Source: Candidatus Cyanaurora vandensis (GTDB taxonomy: Bacteria; Cyanobacteriota; Cyanobacteriia; Gloeobacterales; Anthocerotibacteraceae). From it: a stretch of 33,259 bases of DNA. Both the position numbers and the translations under genes were made by a program. Positions 24,837 through 33,259 of the stretch are shown here, piece after piece. Positions within the stretch are counted from its first letter, which is position 1; every line of letters begins with the position of its first letter. The notes under the pieces were generated by a model. It was not told where the DNA came from. It ran no database searches and saw only the letters and a program-made list of their open reading frames with translations. The stretch spans positions 1 through 33,259 of the forward strand of contig NZ_JAAXLT010000178.1 in NCBI RefSeq assembly GCF_013285555.1, given 5' to 3'.

Positions 24837-27032
24837 TTAAACCTCACCACGACGGGTACGCGCAATAAAACAATCCGCTGTCCGTAGGGCCAAGGCCATG
24901 ATCGTCAGGGCCGGATTGACACTCAACGCACTGGGAAAAACTGAATTGTCCAGGATATAGAGGTTGGGCACCTCAAAGACCCGGCCCTCGGGGTTGACCA
25001 CTGCTTGCGTCGGGTCTAGCCCCATGCGACAGGTCCCGATGATGTGGGCATTACGGGCAAAAGTCCAAGTCGTCTCGGCCCCCGCTTCCCGCCAAATCGC
25101 CTGCATCAGGTTCTCGGCGTGGGCATTCATGCGTTGCTCATTCTCGCCGTTGGTGAAGTGGATGCGCGGCTTGGGTAAGCCCCGTCCATCGAGTTCCGTT
25201 GCGAGTTCCAGATAGTTATGGTCGTAGGGTAAGCACTCCCCCAAGATATTGATCCCCGCTGTGTGGTTATAGCCCTGCATATGACTGTGTAAGGCTTCAC
25301 CCCATAACCCTGACCCCCGCGCCACCTGGGAAGCATAGGTCACGGGCATGACCCCGATACTCTGCAACAGATAACCCCCCACGAAATCTGCATCCGTAGG
25401 CCGATGGGTGTCTTCAGAGATCAGCCCGCCGGGAATCCCTTTGTAGGGCCGCACCGATTCCGGGAACTGGCCCCAGACTTGCATCCCCGGATGGGCCATG
25501 AAGTTGCGGCCCACCTGCCCACTCTGGTTGCCCAGCCCATTTAGCAACAATAAACGCGGGGTCTCGATGGCCCCGGCACACAAAAAAAGTGCCCGACAGG
25601 GTTGCCGCTCCTCCTGATCGCCCCGTTGGTAAATCACCGCTGTCACCCGGCCCTGGGGATCGGTCTCAATCTGGGTCACGAAACAACCCGAGCGCACTTC
25701 GGCACCGTGAGCTATGGCTAAGGGAATAAAGGTGACATCCATACTCGCCTTGCCACCCGTGGTGCAGCCCGCCTGACAGAACCCACGATTGGTGCAAGCC
25801 CGCCGCCAACCGATACCTGCCTGGAAATAGGGAGCCGATAAGGCCGCGTTCGCCGCCGGAGCCGTCCGCAGCCCCAAGGCCCGACAACCCCGCGCCATCA
25901 ACTGCGCGGCCCCATTGAGCGGGAGGGGAGCCAGGGGATAGGGCGTCCGCTCGGGTCCCCAGGGATAGGGTGAAGGTCCCGACACGCCGAGGATGCGTTC
26001 CACCTCATCGTAGTAAGGTTCTAGGTCCCAGTAACTCAAGGGCCAGTCCACGCCCGCCCCGGAGTCTTGGTGCAAGGTGAAATCATCGGGCTGGGGCCTT
26101 GGCACATAGGCGGTGTAATGCAGCGTCGAACCCCCGACGCCCGTGCCCGAGTTATTGCTACCAAAAGCCACCGGGTCTTGACCCGCACTCAGCCGTTCGT
26201 CATTCCAAAAAAGTTTGGTTTGAGCCCGCTCGTCGGTGGCGAAATCCCGGTCGGGTTGCCAGTGTTCACCTGCTTCCAAGGCCACTACCGAGAAACCCGC
26301 TTGAGCCAGCCGCGCTAGCAAGGGCGCACCTCCCGCCCCCGTGCCAATGACTACTACATCCACTTCAGCTAGGGCGGTGGGTGGCATTGGGTGTGGGACC
26401 TGATAAGTCGCGCCCGGTTCATCGTCAGGTACCGTATAATCCGTCGCCCCCTCCTCCGGTTCCCAGTCCTCTTTTTGGTCTAGGCCGAGCTTCTGCCAGC
26501 CCCGCCCGTCTGCCATCCCCACATAGCCGATTTTTTCCTGGGTCAGGGGATGGCTGTAATAGTTCTCGCATAACTCGGTCAGCAGGTCGGTGAAGTACCG
26601 TTGGGCCGGGAGTTGTTGCCACACTTTGCCCGGAGCTTGACCCGTGCGGACTGCCTCTAGGACTGCATCTTGTTCTGTGACCGCCAACTCAGCGAGGGAC
26701 TGCCCAAACATCAATCGCGCACTCTCCTCAATCCCTCTCAGCCCCGACTGATGCGCCTCAAGGTCTGGGGGCATCGTGTTATACCGCCAACCATCACCCT
26801 GTCCCGAGGCTAGCCGTCGGTCCACTGCCTCAGCCAGGTCCAAAGCCGGACTCACCAACCGTGCCACCACTATTTGCAAAGTCGTTACCAACTCCGGCTC
26901 AAACACCTGCCAAGCCTGCTGCTCCTGCCCTTGCAATCGTTCTATCAGCACCGCACGAGTCTGGGGAGTCACCAAGCTCGTCTCAAGTAACGCCCGTATC
27001 AAACCCAGGGGGTAAGAATTCGTTGAAGACAA
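24837..27032 (-). CDS. Gluconate 2-dehydrogenase subunit 3-like domain fused to a GMC oxidoreductase
   Basis: A roughly 731-residue fusion. Residues 1-165 resemble the small subunit 3 of membrane gluconate/sorbosone dehydrogenases (helical, ending YYSHPLTQEKIGYVG). From about 220 a GMC flavoenzyme follows: VIGTGAGGAPLLARLAQAG (FAD), GTGVGGSTLHYTAY, the Cys-rich CTNRGFCQAGCTTGGKAS, and the C-terminal HIIGTCRMG and SVNPALTIMA with catalytic His and Asn. The classic subunit 3 is Tat-exported, but no RR signal is present here, so the fusion should be cytosolic. A TTG at 27032 with GGGAG seven bases before it is the better start; a TTG at 27038 has almost no spacing. Probably oxidises a sugar or polyol; the electron acceptor is unknown. 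Confidence 0.85.
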   Translation of the reverse strand: MSSTNSYPLGLIRALLETSLVTPQTRAVLIERLQGQEQQAWQVFEPELVTTLQIVVARLVSPALDLAEAVDRRLASGQGDGWRYNTMPPDLEAHQSGLRGIEESARLMFGQSLAELAVTEQDAVLEAVRTGQAPGKVWQQLPAQRYFTDLLTELCENYYSHPLTQEKIGYVGMADGRGWQKLGLDQKEDWEPEEGATDYTVPDDEPGATYQVPHPMPPTALAEVDVVVIGTGAGGAPLLARLAQAGFSVVALEAGEHWQPDRDFATDERAQTKLFWNDERLSAGQDPVAFGSNNSGTGVGGSTLHYTAYVPRPQPDDFTLHQDSGAGVDWPLSYWDLEPYYDEVERILGVSGPSPYPWGPERTPYPLAPLPLNGAAQLMARGCRALGLRTAPAANAALSAPYFQAGIGWRRACTNRGFCQAGCTTGGKASMDVTFIPLAIAHGAEVRSGCFVTQIETDPQGRVTAVIYQRGDQEERQPCRALFLCAGAIETPRLLLLNGLGNQSGQVGRNFMAHPGMQVWGQFPESVRPYKGIPGGLISEDTHRPTDADFVGGYLLQSIGVMPVTYASQVARGSGLWGEALHSHMQGYNHTAGINILGECLPYDHNYLELATELDGRGLPKPRIHFTNGENEQRMNAHAENLMQAIWREAGAETTWTFARNAHIIGTCRMGLDPTQAVVNPEGRVFEVPNLYILDNSVFPSALSVNPALTIMALALRTADCFIARTRRGEV

Positions 27033-27070
27033 GACCAAGCTCCCGAGGACACGACAAAAACCACTACATC

Positions 27071-27943
27071 CTAACTACTAGAAGTCTTCCCGCCCGTCAC
27101 CTCATAGATACTGCCCGTAACAAAGCTCGCATCCTGAGAAGCCAAGAACACATAGACCGGAGCCAATTCCTCGGGCTGACCGGGACGACTCAACGCCACC
27201 TCATGTCCGAAATTCTCAACTTCTGATGCGGGCATCGTCGCCGGGATAGCGGGCGTCCAGACAGGACCAGGCGCGACAGCGTTGACGCGAATCTTCCGTT
27301 CTCCCAAGTTCAAGGCTAGAGCTTTAGTAAAGGCATGAATCGCTCCCTTACTGGCACAGTAGTCCACTAGCAACTCATTCCCGACCAGCCCGACAATACT
27401 CCCGGTATTGATAATGCAATCCTCCGCCGTGAGATAGGGCAACGCTGCCTGCGCCATATAGAAATAACCAAAGATATTCGTCTCAAAAGTACGGCGGAAC
27501 TGCTCTTCACTAATATCTTCAAACCGTTCCTGAGCCATCTGGTAAGCTGCATTATTGACCAAAATATTGAGATGTCCGAGTTGCACGACGGTCTGCTCTA
27601 CGGCATGACGGCACTGCGCGGCCTCGCGTACATCACCTTTAAGGGGCAGACACTTGCGCCCTTCCGCCTCAACTAGGCCACAGGTCACTTGGGCATCATC
27701 ATCATGTTCGTTATAAAAAATTGCCACATCCGCCCCTTCCTTGGCAAAAGCCAGGGCGACCGCCCGACCAATCCCCGAGTCGCCACCCGTTACGAGGGCA
27801 ACCTTGCCCTTGAGCTTCCCCGCCGCCCGGTAATTTGCCAAGTCCGTATCCGGCTTGGGGACCATATCTTCCTGACTTGCTGGGTAGGGCAACTGCTGGG
27901 CGGGGATCTCTTGAGCAGTCGGACGCGACTCTTCACTCTGCAT
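27071..27943 (-). CDS. Short-chain dehydrogenase/reductase
   Basis: A 290-residue classical/extended-N-terminus SDR, like stress-associated YghA/Gs39 proteins. It has the 40-residue N-terminal arm with PAQQLPYPASQEDM, the cofactor motif TGGDSGIG, NNAA, the catalytic YCASK with upstream Ser (NTGSIVG), and VAPGPVWTP. The cofactor-strand residues do not decide NAD versus NADP. GAGG five bases before the ATG at 27943 is the best ribosome site; the open frame to 28003 is an extension. It is the first gene of the SDR-GMC-GH1 unit, 38 bases before the GMC gene. Confidence 0.88.
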   Translation of the reverse strand: MQSEESRPTAQEIPAQQLPYPASQEDMVPKPDTDLANYRAAGKLKGKVALVTGGDSGIGRAVALAFAKEGADVAIFYNEHDDDAQVTCGLVEAEGRKCLPLKGDVREAAQCRHAVEQTVVQLGHLNILVNNAAYQMAQERFEDISEEQFRRTFETNIFGYFYMAQAALPYLTAEDCIINTGSIVGLVGNELLVDYCASKGAIHAFTKALALNLGERKIRVNAVAPGPVWTPAIPATMPASEVENFGHEVALSRPGQPEELAPVYVFLASQDASFVTGSIYEVTGGKTSSS

Positions 27944-28023
27944 AACAACCTCATGACGAAAGAGCGCGTAACTCGCTCCCCAAAATATTATCTGGCTCCC
28001 CAAAATTCACTATCTACCCCAGT

Positions 28024-28075
28024 GCGTAGAGAAAGCGATCCCCCTAGCCCCCCTCAAAGGGGGAAAAGCGTAGAG
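28024..28075. repeat. C/G-rich dispersed repeat hairpin, flanked by GCGTAGAG direct repeats
   Basis: GATCCCCCTAGCCCCCCT is followed by CAA and AGGGGG; CCCCCT and AGGGGG make a perfect 6-bp stem at 28049-28063. This type of element recurs in cyanobacterial intergenic DNA, and a second partial copy is at 8367. The 8-mer GCGTAGAG occurs on both sides (28024-28031 and 28068-28075), compatible with a target duplication. It could also end GDPD transcription. Confidence 0.5.
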
Positions 28076-28107
28076 CGTGAAATTTCGTGTCTCTACTTAC
28101 ATCGCCC

Positions 28108-28848
28108 TTATCCCAACAACGCCCGCAAACGAGCCGGGTAATTAGTTGCCATCATGTCTACACCCAGCGCAATAGTTCGTTGTAGTTCAAGCTCGGTGTT
28201 GGGGGTCCAAGTGCTGACCCAAAGTCCGGCTTGGTGGGCTTGGTGAACTAGGTCCGGGGTCAGGTAATGAAAATTAGGCATCAATCCGTCCGCTTGGGCA
28301 CTCCGCGCTAGCCCCGCCGGGTCCATCACCCGCCCCACATACAAAATTCCCGTCTCCCAGGTAGGTCGTTGTTGTTTGATCTCCCACAGGGCTTGATGAT
28401 CAAAGGAAATAAATACAACCTTGGAGCTCATCTCTAAACGGTCTACCACCTCAAGACAAGCTTGGGTCAATCGCTCAATGCGGGCAGTGAATTTCAGTTC
28501 AATCACCACAGGTAAGCGGTCTTTGGCCCAGACCAACACCTCTTCTAAGGTAGGAATCACCGCCCCGGCAAACTCTGGTTTGAAATGACTGCCCGCATCT
28601 AGGGTTTGCAGTTGGGCCACAGTCAAATCCCCCACCGCCCCCCGTCCGTTGGTAGTCCGGTCCACGGTCTCATCATGGATCACCACCACCCCATCGGCAG
28701 CAAGTTGGACATCCAATTCCACCGCCGCCGCACCCAGGGCCAGCGCAACTTCAAAGCCTAGTAGTGTATTTTCCGGCGCGTGACCCATCGCTCCCCGGTG
28801 CCCGAGGACTAGGGGCCGCCCCAACCGTTGCGTCCATTGTTGTACCAT
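28108..28848 (-). CDS. Glycerophosphodiester phosphodiesterase
   Basis: A 246-residue GDPD-family TIM barrel that splits glycerophosphodiesters into glycerol 3-phosphate and an alcohol. The metal and catalytic residues are present: LGHRGAMGHAPENT (His-Arg-Gly and Glu-Asn-Thr), ELDVQL (Glu-x-Asp), VIHDETVDRTTNG (His-Asp) and VIELKF. It has no signal peptide, so it is cytosolic, like E. coli UgpQ. GGAG nine bases before the ATG supports the start. It diverges from citramalate synthase with only 26 bases between starts, so the two share one compact promoter region. Confidence 0.92.
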   Translation of the reverse strand: MVQQWTQRLGRPLVLGHRGAMGHAPENTLLGFEVALALGAAAVELDVQLAADGVVVIHDETVDRTTNGRGAVGDLTVAQLQTLDAGSHFKPEFAGAVIPTLEEVLVWAKDRLPVVIELKFTARIERLTQACLEVVDRLEMSSKVVFISFDHQALWEIKQQRPTWETGILYVGRVMDPAGLARSAQADGLMPNFHYLTPDLVHQAHQAGLWVSTWTPNTELELQRTIALGVDMMATNYPARLRALLG

Positions 28849-28874
28849 AGGCTACAACTCCACCCGGTGGCCCG

Positions 28875-30494
28875 GTGCATCCGATCACGGTTTACGATAC
28901 CACCCTGCGCGACGGTGCCCAGCGCGAAGGTCTCAGCCTCTCCGTCGCTGACAAGATTCGGATCGCCCGTCGGCTCGATAGTCTGGGCGTCCATTTCATT
29001 GAGGGCGGCTGGCCCGGTGCCAATCCTAAGGACGTGCAGTTCTTCTGGGAACTCAAAAAAAATCCCCTCCGCCAAGCCCAAGTCGTGGCCTTCTGCTCGA
29101 CCTGTCGTCCCGGTTGCGCGGCCCACCAAGACGAACTGTTGAGCCATGTCCTCGCCGCTGGGACCCACTGGGTAACGATTTTTGGTAAGTCCTGGGACCT
29201 CCATGTGCGCGAGAGCCTGAATACCACGCTTGACGAAAATTTAAGGATGATCCAGGACACGATTAGCTACCTCAAAAGCCAAGGCCGCCGAGTCATCTAT
29301 GACGCTGAACACTGGTTCGATGGCCTACGCCACAATCCGGCCTACGCCCTAGCCACCCTCCAGGCCGCATCCCAAGCTGGGGCGGAATGGCTCGTTCTCT
29401 GTGATACCAACGGCGGAATGCTCCCCAGTGATATCCAAACTGCCTTCAGCCAAATGGGTTCCTGGGAAACGCCCTTGGGTATCCATACCCACAATGACAG
29501 CGGGACTGCCGTCGCCAACGCGCTCGTTGCCGTGGCAGCGGGGAGCCGGATGGTCCAAGGCACGATCAATGGTTATGGGGAACGCTGCGGCAACGCCAAC
29601 CGCTGCACGCTCCTGCCCAACCTCCAGCTCAAACTAGGCTACCCCTGTCTACCGCCCAGCCACCTCAGCCAACTGACCGAAGTTGCTCGGTTCGTCAGTG
29701 AAGTCGTGAATCTGGCCCCGGATGAACACTGGCCCTTTGTCGGCTCCTCGGCCTTTGCCCATAAAGGCGGTATCCACGTCAGTGCCGTCACCAAAAACCC
29801 CGTCACCTACGAACACCTCGACCCCGACTTGGTGGGCAACCGCCGCCGTGTGGTCATCTCCGAACAGGCTGGGGTCAGCAATATCCTGACCAAAGCTAAG
29901 GACCTGGGGTTAATGCTAGAGCGCGGCGATCCCCGCGTCCGGGCGATTTTGCAGCGCGTCAAAGCCCTAGAGCACGAAGGCTATCAGTTTGAGGCAGCGG
30001 AGGCGAGTTTTGCCCTATTGGTTTATGAGGGACTCCAGAATCGCCAACTCTGGTTCACCTTGGAGGGTTTCCGGGTGACTTCCCAGACCTTCCCGGACCA
30101 GTCAGTTTGTTCAGAGGCCACCGTCAAGGTCCGTGTCGGACCCGATGACCAGCCCTACCATGTCGCCGCTGAGGGCAATGGTCCTGTCGCCGCCCTCGAC
30201 CACGCCCTCCGTAAGGCATTGAGCAAGTTTTACCCCGAGGTTGCCGACTTCAAGTTGACCGATTACAAAGTCCGTATCCTCGACAGCCCCAGTGGGACCG
30301 CCGCCAAAACCCGTGTCCTCATCGAGTCAAGCGACGGCGAAGACCGCTGGCACACCGTCGGAGTCTCCCCCAATATCATTGAAGCCTCCTACCAAGCTGT
30401 CGCTGAGGGCATCGAGTATGGTCTGCTCCGTAAACGCAGCCTCCGCCTTACGCCACCGCCCCTAGCCACGCAAACCTCAGGCCCGCCCGACTAA
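28875..30494 (+). CDS. cimA: Citramalate synthase
   Basis: A 539-residue enzyme that condenses pyruvate and acetyl-CoA into citramalate, opening the threonine-independent isoleucine route. The DTTLRDGAQREG start, HTHNDSGTAVANAL (metal His pair), GYGERCGNANR and the C-terminal LeuA-type regulatory dimer domain (VCSEATVKVRVG, EGNGPVAALDHAL) place it with the long CimA/'(R)-citramalate synthase' group found in cyanobacteria. The GTG start sits immediately before HPITVYDTT; no strong ribosome site is visible. Its 3' end overlaps the convergent hybrid kinase by 18 bases. A 2-isopropylmalate synthase paralogue is less likely because of the GGWPGANPKD segment. Confidence 0.9.
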   Translation: MHPITVYDTTLRDGAQREGLSLSVADKIRIARRLDSLGVHFIEGGWPGANPKDVQFFWELKKNPLRQAQVVAFCSTCRPGCAAHQDELLSHVLAAGTHWVTIFGKSWDLHVRESLNTTLDENLRMIQDTISYLKSQGRRVIYDAEHWFDGLRHNPAYALATLQAASQAGAEWLVLCDTNGGMLPSDIQTAFSQMGSWETPLGIHTHNDSGTAVANALVAVAAGSRMVQGTINGYGERCGNANRCTLLPNLQLKLGYPCLPPSHLSQLTEVARFVSEVVNLAPDEHWPFVGSSAFAHKGGIHVSAVTKNPVTYEHLDPDLVGNRRRVVISEQAGVSNILTKAKDLGLMLERGDPRVRAILQRVKALEHEGYQFEAAEASFALLVYEGLQNRQLWFTLEGFRVTSQTFPDQSVCSEATVKVRVGPDDQPYHVAAEGNGPVAALDHALRKALSKFYPEVADFKLTDYKVRILDSPSGTAAKTRVLIESSDGEDRWHTVGVSPNIIEASYQAVAEGIEYGLLRKRSLRLTPPPLATQTSGPPD

Positions 30495-32645
30495 GCGCGT
30501 GACCACCGTGAGCAGTTCCAAGGGTTCGACGGGTTTAGGGAGGTGGCGTTGGTAGCCCGCCGCTAGAGCATGGGCGCGGTCTTCTTGACGGGTATGGGCG
30601 GTCAGGGCCACTGCCGGGAGGTCGGTGCCACCCGCTCGGATCTTTTGAAGTAAGATATAGCCGTCCTCACCGGGCATAGCGATATCACTCAAGAGCAAAT
30701 CCGGTAACCAACTCGCAATTACCTCTAGGGCTTGGGCCACAGACCCGGCGGTGCGGACAGCGGCTCCCGCTTCCTCCAGAACCATCCCGACGAGGTCGCG
30801 GGCATCGGGTTCATCATCTACCACAAGGACCCGGACCCCGACGAGGGTTTGACTGGGACGGGAGGAGGGGGGGACCTTGCGGACAGCAGGGACGGTGGTC
30901 TGGGCCAAAGGGAAATGGACGGTAAAGGTCATCCCGCAACCTGCCCCGGCACTAGTGGCGTAGATCCGACCGCCGTGGAGTTCGACGAGATTGCGGACGA
31001 TAGCGAGTCCCAACCCCAATCCCCCGTAGTGGCGGGTGCTAGAGCTATCGGCCTGCCGGAAACGGTCAAAAATATAAGGTAGGAATTCAGCCGCAACCCC
31101 TTGACCCGTGTCGCTGACCGTGATCACGGCTTCATCGTCCACAGTCTCTAGTTGCACTAGCACTTCGCCACCGGCGGGCGTAAATTTAATGGCGTTAGTA
31201 AGTAAGTTCCAGACCACCTGCTGGAGGCGGTTACTGTCGCCCAGCACCTGGCCTATGGCATCTAGGGCCGTGACGAGGTGAATGCCCTTATTATCCGCAC
31301 TGAGTTGGACCGAAGCCAAGGCTCCCTCAATCACAGCCACCAAGGAGAGTAACTGCCGTTGTAATTTCAGCTTGCCCGTGATGATCCGCGAGACATCGAG
31401 GATATCTTCAATTAGTTGGTTCTGGGCCCGGGCGTTGCGCTCAATTGTTGCCAAGGCGCGTTCCTGAGCTGTGAAATCGAGCTTGGAACGCCGGAGGATT
31501 TGGGTCCAACCGAGGATGGCGTTGAGGGGGGTCCTGAGTTCGTGGGAGACCGTCGCCAAAAATTCATCCTTGACCCGGTTGGCCTCCTGGGCTTTGCGGT
31601 AGAGACGGACATTATCGAGATTGCTGGCGATCCGACGGGCAAGGTCCTGGGCCAAATCGAAATCTAGCTGGTCGTAGACGCGTTGCCCAGTCGTCAATAA
31701 GGTAATCACTCCCAAAGCACTACCCCGCGCCACCAAAGGCGTAATGATATAGGACTGAACGGGTCTCAGTGCCTTTGGCGTCTGGGGTACAAAACGCGCC
31801 TCCTTGGTCGCGATGGCTTCGCCGATCAGTTGGTGGAATGGTTCTTGTTGGCTCAGTAATTCCGGCTGACGATGAATACTTACCGCCGCTACTTGTTTGA
31901 TCTCATTGTCCTCAGTAACCATATGAATCAGACAGATATCGGCAAGGAAGGGCACGGTCAATTGGGCTAGATTCGCCAGGGTCTTGGTGTAGTCCAAAGA
32001 TGCAGTCAAGACCGTACTAGCCGCAGCGAGAAACCGTTGACGCGCCTCTTGCTGGGCTAAGGTCTCCGCCAGTTCACGAAAATGCTGTTGGGCCTCCTCC
32101 GCTTGCTGGCGGGCTTGCACCTGCACTGTGACCTCCACCCCTTGGATGAGGACCCCCTGGATCTGCCCTTGCTCATCTGTGAAGGGACTGAACATAAAGT
32201 TGAAGTAAGCCTCTACCTGTTGTCCGCCGCGCTCCCAACGCACCAGAGCTTCCTCCTGATGGCAGGTCTCGCCCATGCAATACACCCGGTTCAACATCGT
32301 GAAATAAGGTTGGTCAGCAAGTTCCGGGAAAACTTCTGAGAGGGTGCGACCAATAGTATCAGGTGTCCGTCCGCTGGTTTGCAGATAAAGCAAGTTAGCA
32401 AAAACAAAACGTTGTTCCAACCCCCGGACGACGGCAAATAGCGCGGGTAAATGATAGAGAAACCGTGGATAATCAGTCTGCTCGGGCAGATTACTTGCAC
32501 CCCGGAGGAGTTGCTGGATTAATCCCTCACCCGAGAGACCGAGTTGTTTAGCTTGTTGGTTCAGGAGTTGCCAAGTCTGCTGAGTAAGTGGGTTTCGCCG
32601 CTTTGGGCCTCGCCAGCACCCAGACCGCCTCGTTACTCCCGCCAT
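30477..32645 (-). CDS. PAS-GAF hybrid histidine kinase with C-terminal receiver
   Basis: About 722 residues. A helical N-terminus is followed by a PAS domain (about 60-175, HLPALFAVVRGLEQRFVF, with PAC-like GVLIQGVEVTV), a GAF domain (about 215-350, SYIITPLVARGSALGVITL), the HisKA H box SHELRTPLNAILGW (His about 367), HATPase boxes NLLTNAIKF, SDTGQGV and GLGLGLAIV, and a receiver (VVDDEPDAR, LLLSDIAMPGEDG, LPKPVEP) with its Asp near 654. No membrane segment is present, so it is a soluble sensor. The start is uncertain: GTG at 32651 or ATG at 32645. The signal and partner are unknown. Confidence 0.85.
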   Translation of the reverse strand: MAGVTRRSGCWRGPKRRNPLTQQTWQLLNQQAKQLGLSGEGLIQQLLRGASNLPEQTDYPRFLYHLPALFAVVRGLEQRFVFANLLYLQTSGRTPDTIGRTLSEVFPELADQPYFTMLNRVYCMGETCHQEEALVRWERGGQQVEAYFNFMFSPFTDEQGQIQGVLIQGVEVTVQVQARQQAEEAQQHFRELAETLAQQEARQRFLAAASTVLTASLDYTKTLANLAQLTVPFLADICLIHMVTEDNEIKQVAAVSIHRQPELLSQQEPFHQLIGEAIATKEARFVPQTPKALRPVQSYIITPLVARGSALGVITLLTTGQRVYDQLDFDLAQDLARRIASNLDNVRLYRKAQEANRVKDEFLATVSHELRTPLNAILGWTQILRRSKLDFTAQERALATIERNARAQNQLIEDILDVSRIITGKLKLQRQLLSLVAVIEGALASVQLSADNKGIHLVTALDAIGQVLGDSNRLQQVVWNLLTNAIKFTPAGGEVLVQLETVDDEAVITVSDTGQGVAAEFLPYIFDRFRQADSSSTRHYGGLGLGLAIVRNLVELHGGRIYATSAGAGCGMTFTVHFPLAQTTVPAVRKVPPSSRPSQTLVGVRVLVVDDEPDARDLVGMVLEEAGAAVRTAGSVAQALEVIASWLPDLLLSDIAMPGEDGYILLQKIRAGGTDLPAVALTAHTRQEDRAHALAAGYQRHLPKPVEPLELLTVVTRLVGRA

Positions 32646-32744
32646 AACCACTCTTTTTTGGAAACTTGGGTACCTGTCAAGTATTCGATGGTCTCTAGTT
32701 AACCGGCTCCATCTACAGGCAGAAGACCTTGAAGGTAGTAAATA
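32646..32744. other. Short intergenic region with an ACCTT-G-AAGGT palindrome
   Basis: A perfect 11-bp palindrome lies at 32726-32736, just after the methyltransferase stop, and about 80 bases before the kinase start on the same strand. It could serve as an operator for the kinase. There is no U-tract to make it a terminator. Confidence 0.25.
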
Positions 32745-33259
32745 TTACTCGACATAGCCAAACCAACACTTGAGATAATTTGCTTCGAGAAACGTCACCG
32801 GATGGTCTAGGGCATGACCCGTGAAGTCCAATAACCGAAACCCCCGCACTGCCAAAACCTCCGCCACGAGTTCCTGAAACTCCAAGGCCGTCACATGGGC
32901 CGAACAAGAAGCCGCAACGAGTAATCCCCCCGGTGCCAAAACCCGTAGTCCTAACTGGATGATGCGGCGGTAAGACGCTAACGCCTGGGGACGGTTCTGG
33001 TGACGGGGCGCAAAAGAGGGCGGATCGAGGATGACTGCATCAAACGCTACCCCGCCTTGGGCAAGCCGGGTCAGTTCTGCAAAAGCGTCACCCTGCATCA
33101 GGTGGTGGTCTGTCGTCAAGCCAGGATTGTGGCTGAAATTGCGTTGGGCAGAGGCGAGGGCATGGGCACTGATATCCAGACTCGTAACCTCCCGACAGCC
33201 CCCCCGCGCTGCATAAACGGAGAACCCGCCGGAGAAACTAAAAACATTCAGCACCCGCC
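32745..33259 (-). CDS. RlmI-like class I SAM-dependent methyltransferase, C-terminal part (cut by window edge)
   Basis: The last 170 or so residues of a 23S rRNA cytosine-5 methyltransferase of the RlmI/YccW type. The AdoMet motif VLNVFSFSGGFSVYAARGG, the acidic loop TSLDISAHAL, the catalytic-type VILDPPSFAP motif and the C-terminal LEANYLKCWFGYVE are present. The full family protein is about 390-400 residues, with N-terminal PUA and EEHEE domains beyond this window. The frame is open to the edge, so the GTG at 33254 is not a real start. It lies upstream of the hybrid kinase on the same strand. Confidence 0.88.
   Translation of the reverse strand, partial: RVLNVFSFSGGFSVYAARGGCREVTSLDISAHALASAQRNFSHNPGLTTDHHLMQGDAFAELTRLAQGGVAFDAVILDPPSFAPRHQNRPQALASYRRIIQLGLRVLAPGGLLVAASCSAHVTALEFQELVAEVLAVRGFRLLDFTGHALDHPVTFLEANYLKCWFGYVE

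Noticed and set aside
1-33259. tRNA or rRNA genes
   Set aside because: I looked for T-loop-like GTTCGA motifs outside genes and found only instances inside coding sequence.

Overview
The window looks like a piece of a cyanobacterial chromosome, GC-rich (mid-50s % by eye) and densely packed. The evidence is an OmpR-family regulator that closely matches cyanobacterial RpaA, a cyanobacterial-type CrtB, a PilG-H-I-J-L (Hmp/Tax-type) chemosensory operon, a squalene-hopene cyclase and squalene synthase pair, and a DUF6816-like lipoprotein. I favour an early-branching lineage such as the Gloeobacterales. This is inference from gene content, not a phylogenetic result.

Layout. 1-510 holds a decayed IS21-family element (3' part of istB plus a probable terminus). 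548-8303 (minus) is a compact chemosensory operon in transcription order: PatA/PilG-like DUF4388-REC, PilH/CheY, CheW, a methyl-accepting protein, a CheA/PilL hybrid kinase with three Hpt domains, and a YciI-like protein joined by a 4-bp stop/start overlap. 8449-11428 (minus) is a hopanoid unit, shc then sqs; shc is interrupted by two nearly compensating frameshifts in G/C runs. 11656-12711 (minus) is a YbjN-domain protein followed by a LipM-like octanoyltransferase. 12826-13707 (plus) is a MetF-family reductase. 13898-14236 (plus) is a small BON protein meeting the next operon tail to tail.

14233-17800 (minus) reads rpaA, a PAS histidine kinase split by a frameshift, crtB, and a lipoprotein. 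tatA (plus) and a short NADP-signature isocitrate dehydrogenase (minus) share one CTAG as both stop codons. 19323-22121 (plus) has a TPR-glycosyltransferase protein and an exported YadA-head-like/S74 protein. 22218-22952 (minus) is an alpha/beta hydrolase, followed by a non-coding stretch holding the remains of a toxin-antitoxin pair. 23501-27943 (minus) is a redox/glycoside unit: SDR, a gluconate-dehydrogenase subunit 3-GMC fusion, and a GH1 glycosidase. The right end has a GDPD (minus), a divergent citramalate synthase (plus), a PAS-GAF hybrid kinase (minus) and the C-terminal part of an RlmI-like methyltransferase cut by the window edge.

Functional themes are surface motility control, isoprenoid metabolism (hopanoids, carotenoids), global redox/light regulation by RpaA, and a probably cytosolic glycoside oxidation and hydrolysis pathway. 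I did not find a convincing wholly new system. The most interesting points are the RpaA acidic-pocket substitution and its local kinase, the broken cyclase, the triple-Hpt CheA operon with its YciI tail, the SDR/GMC-fusion/GH1 cluster, and the toxin-antitoxin remnant.
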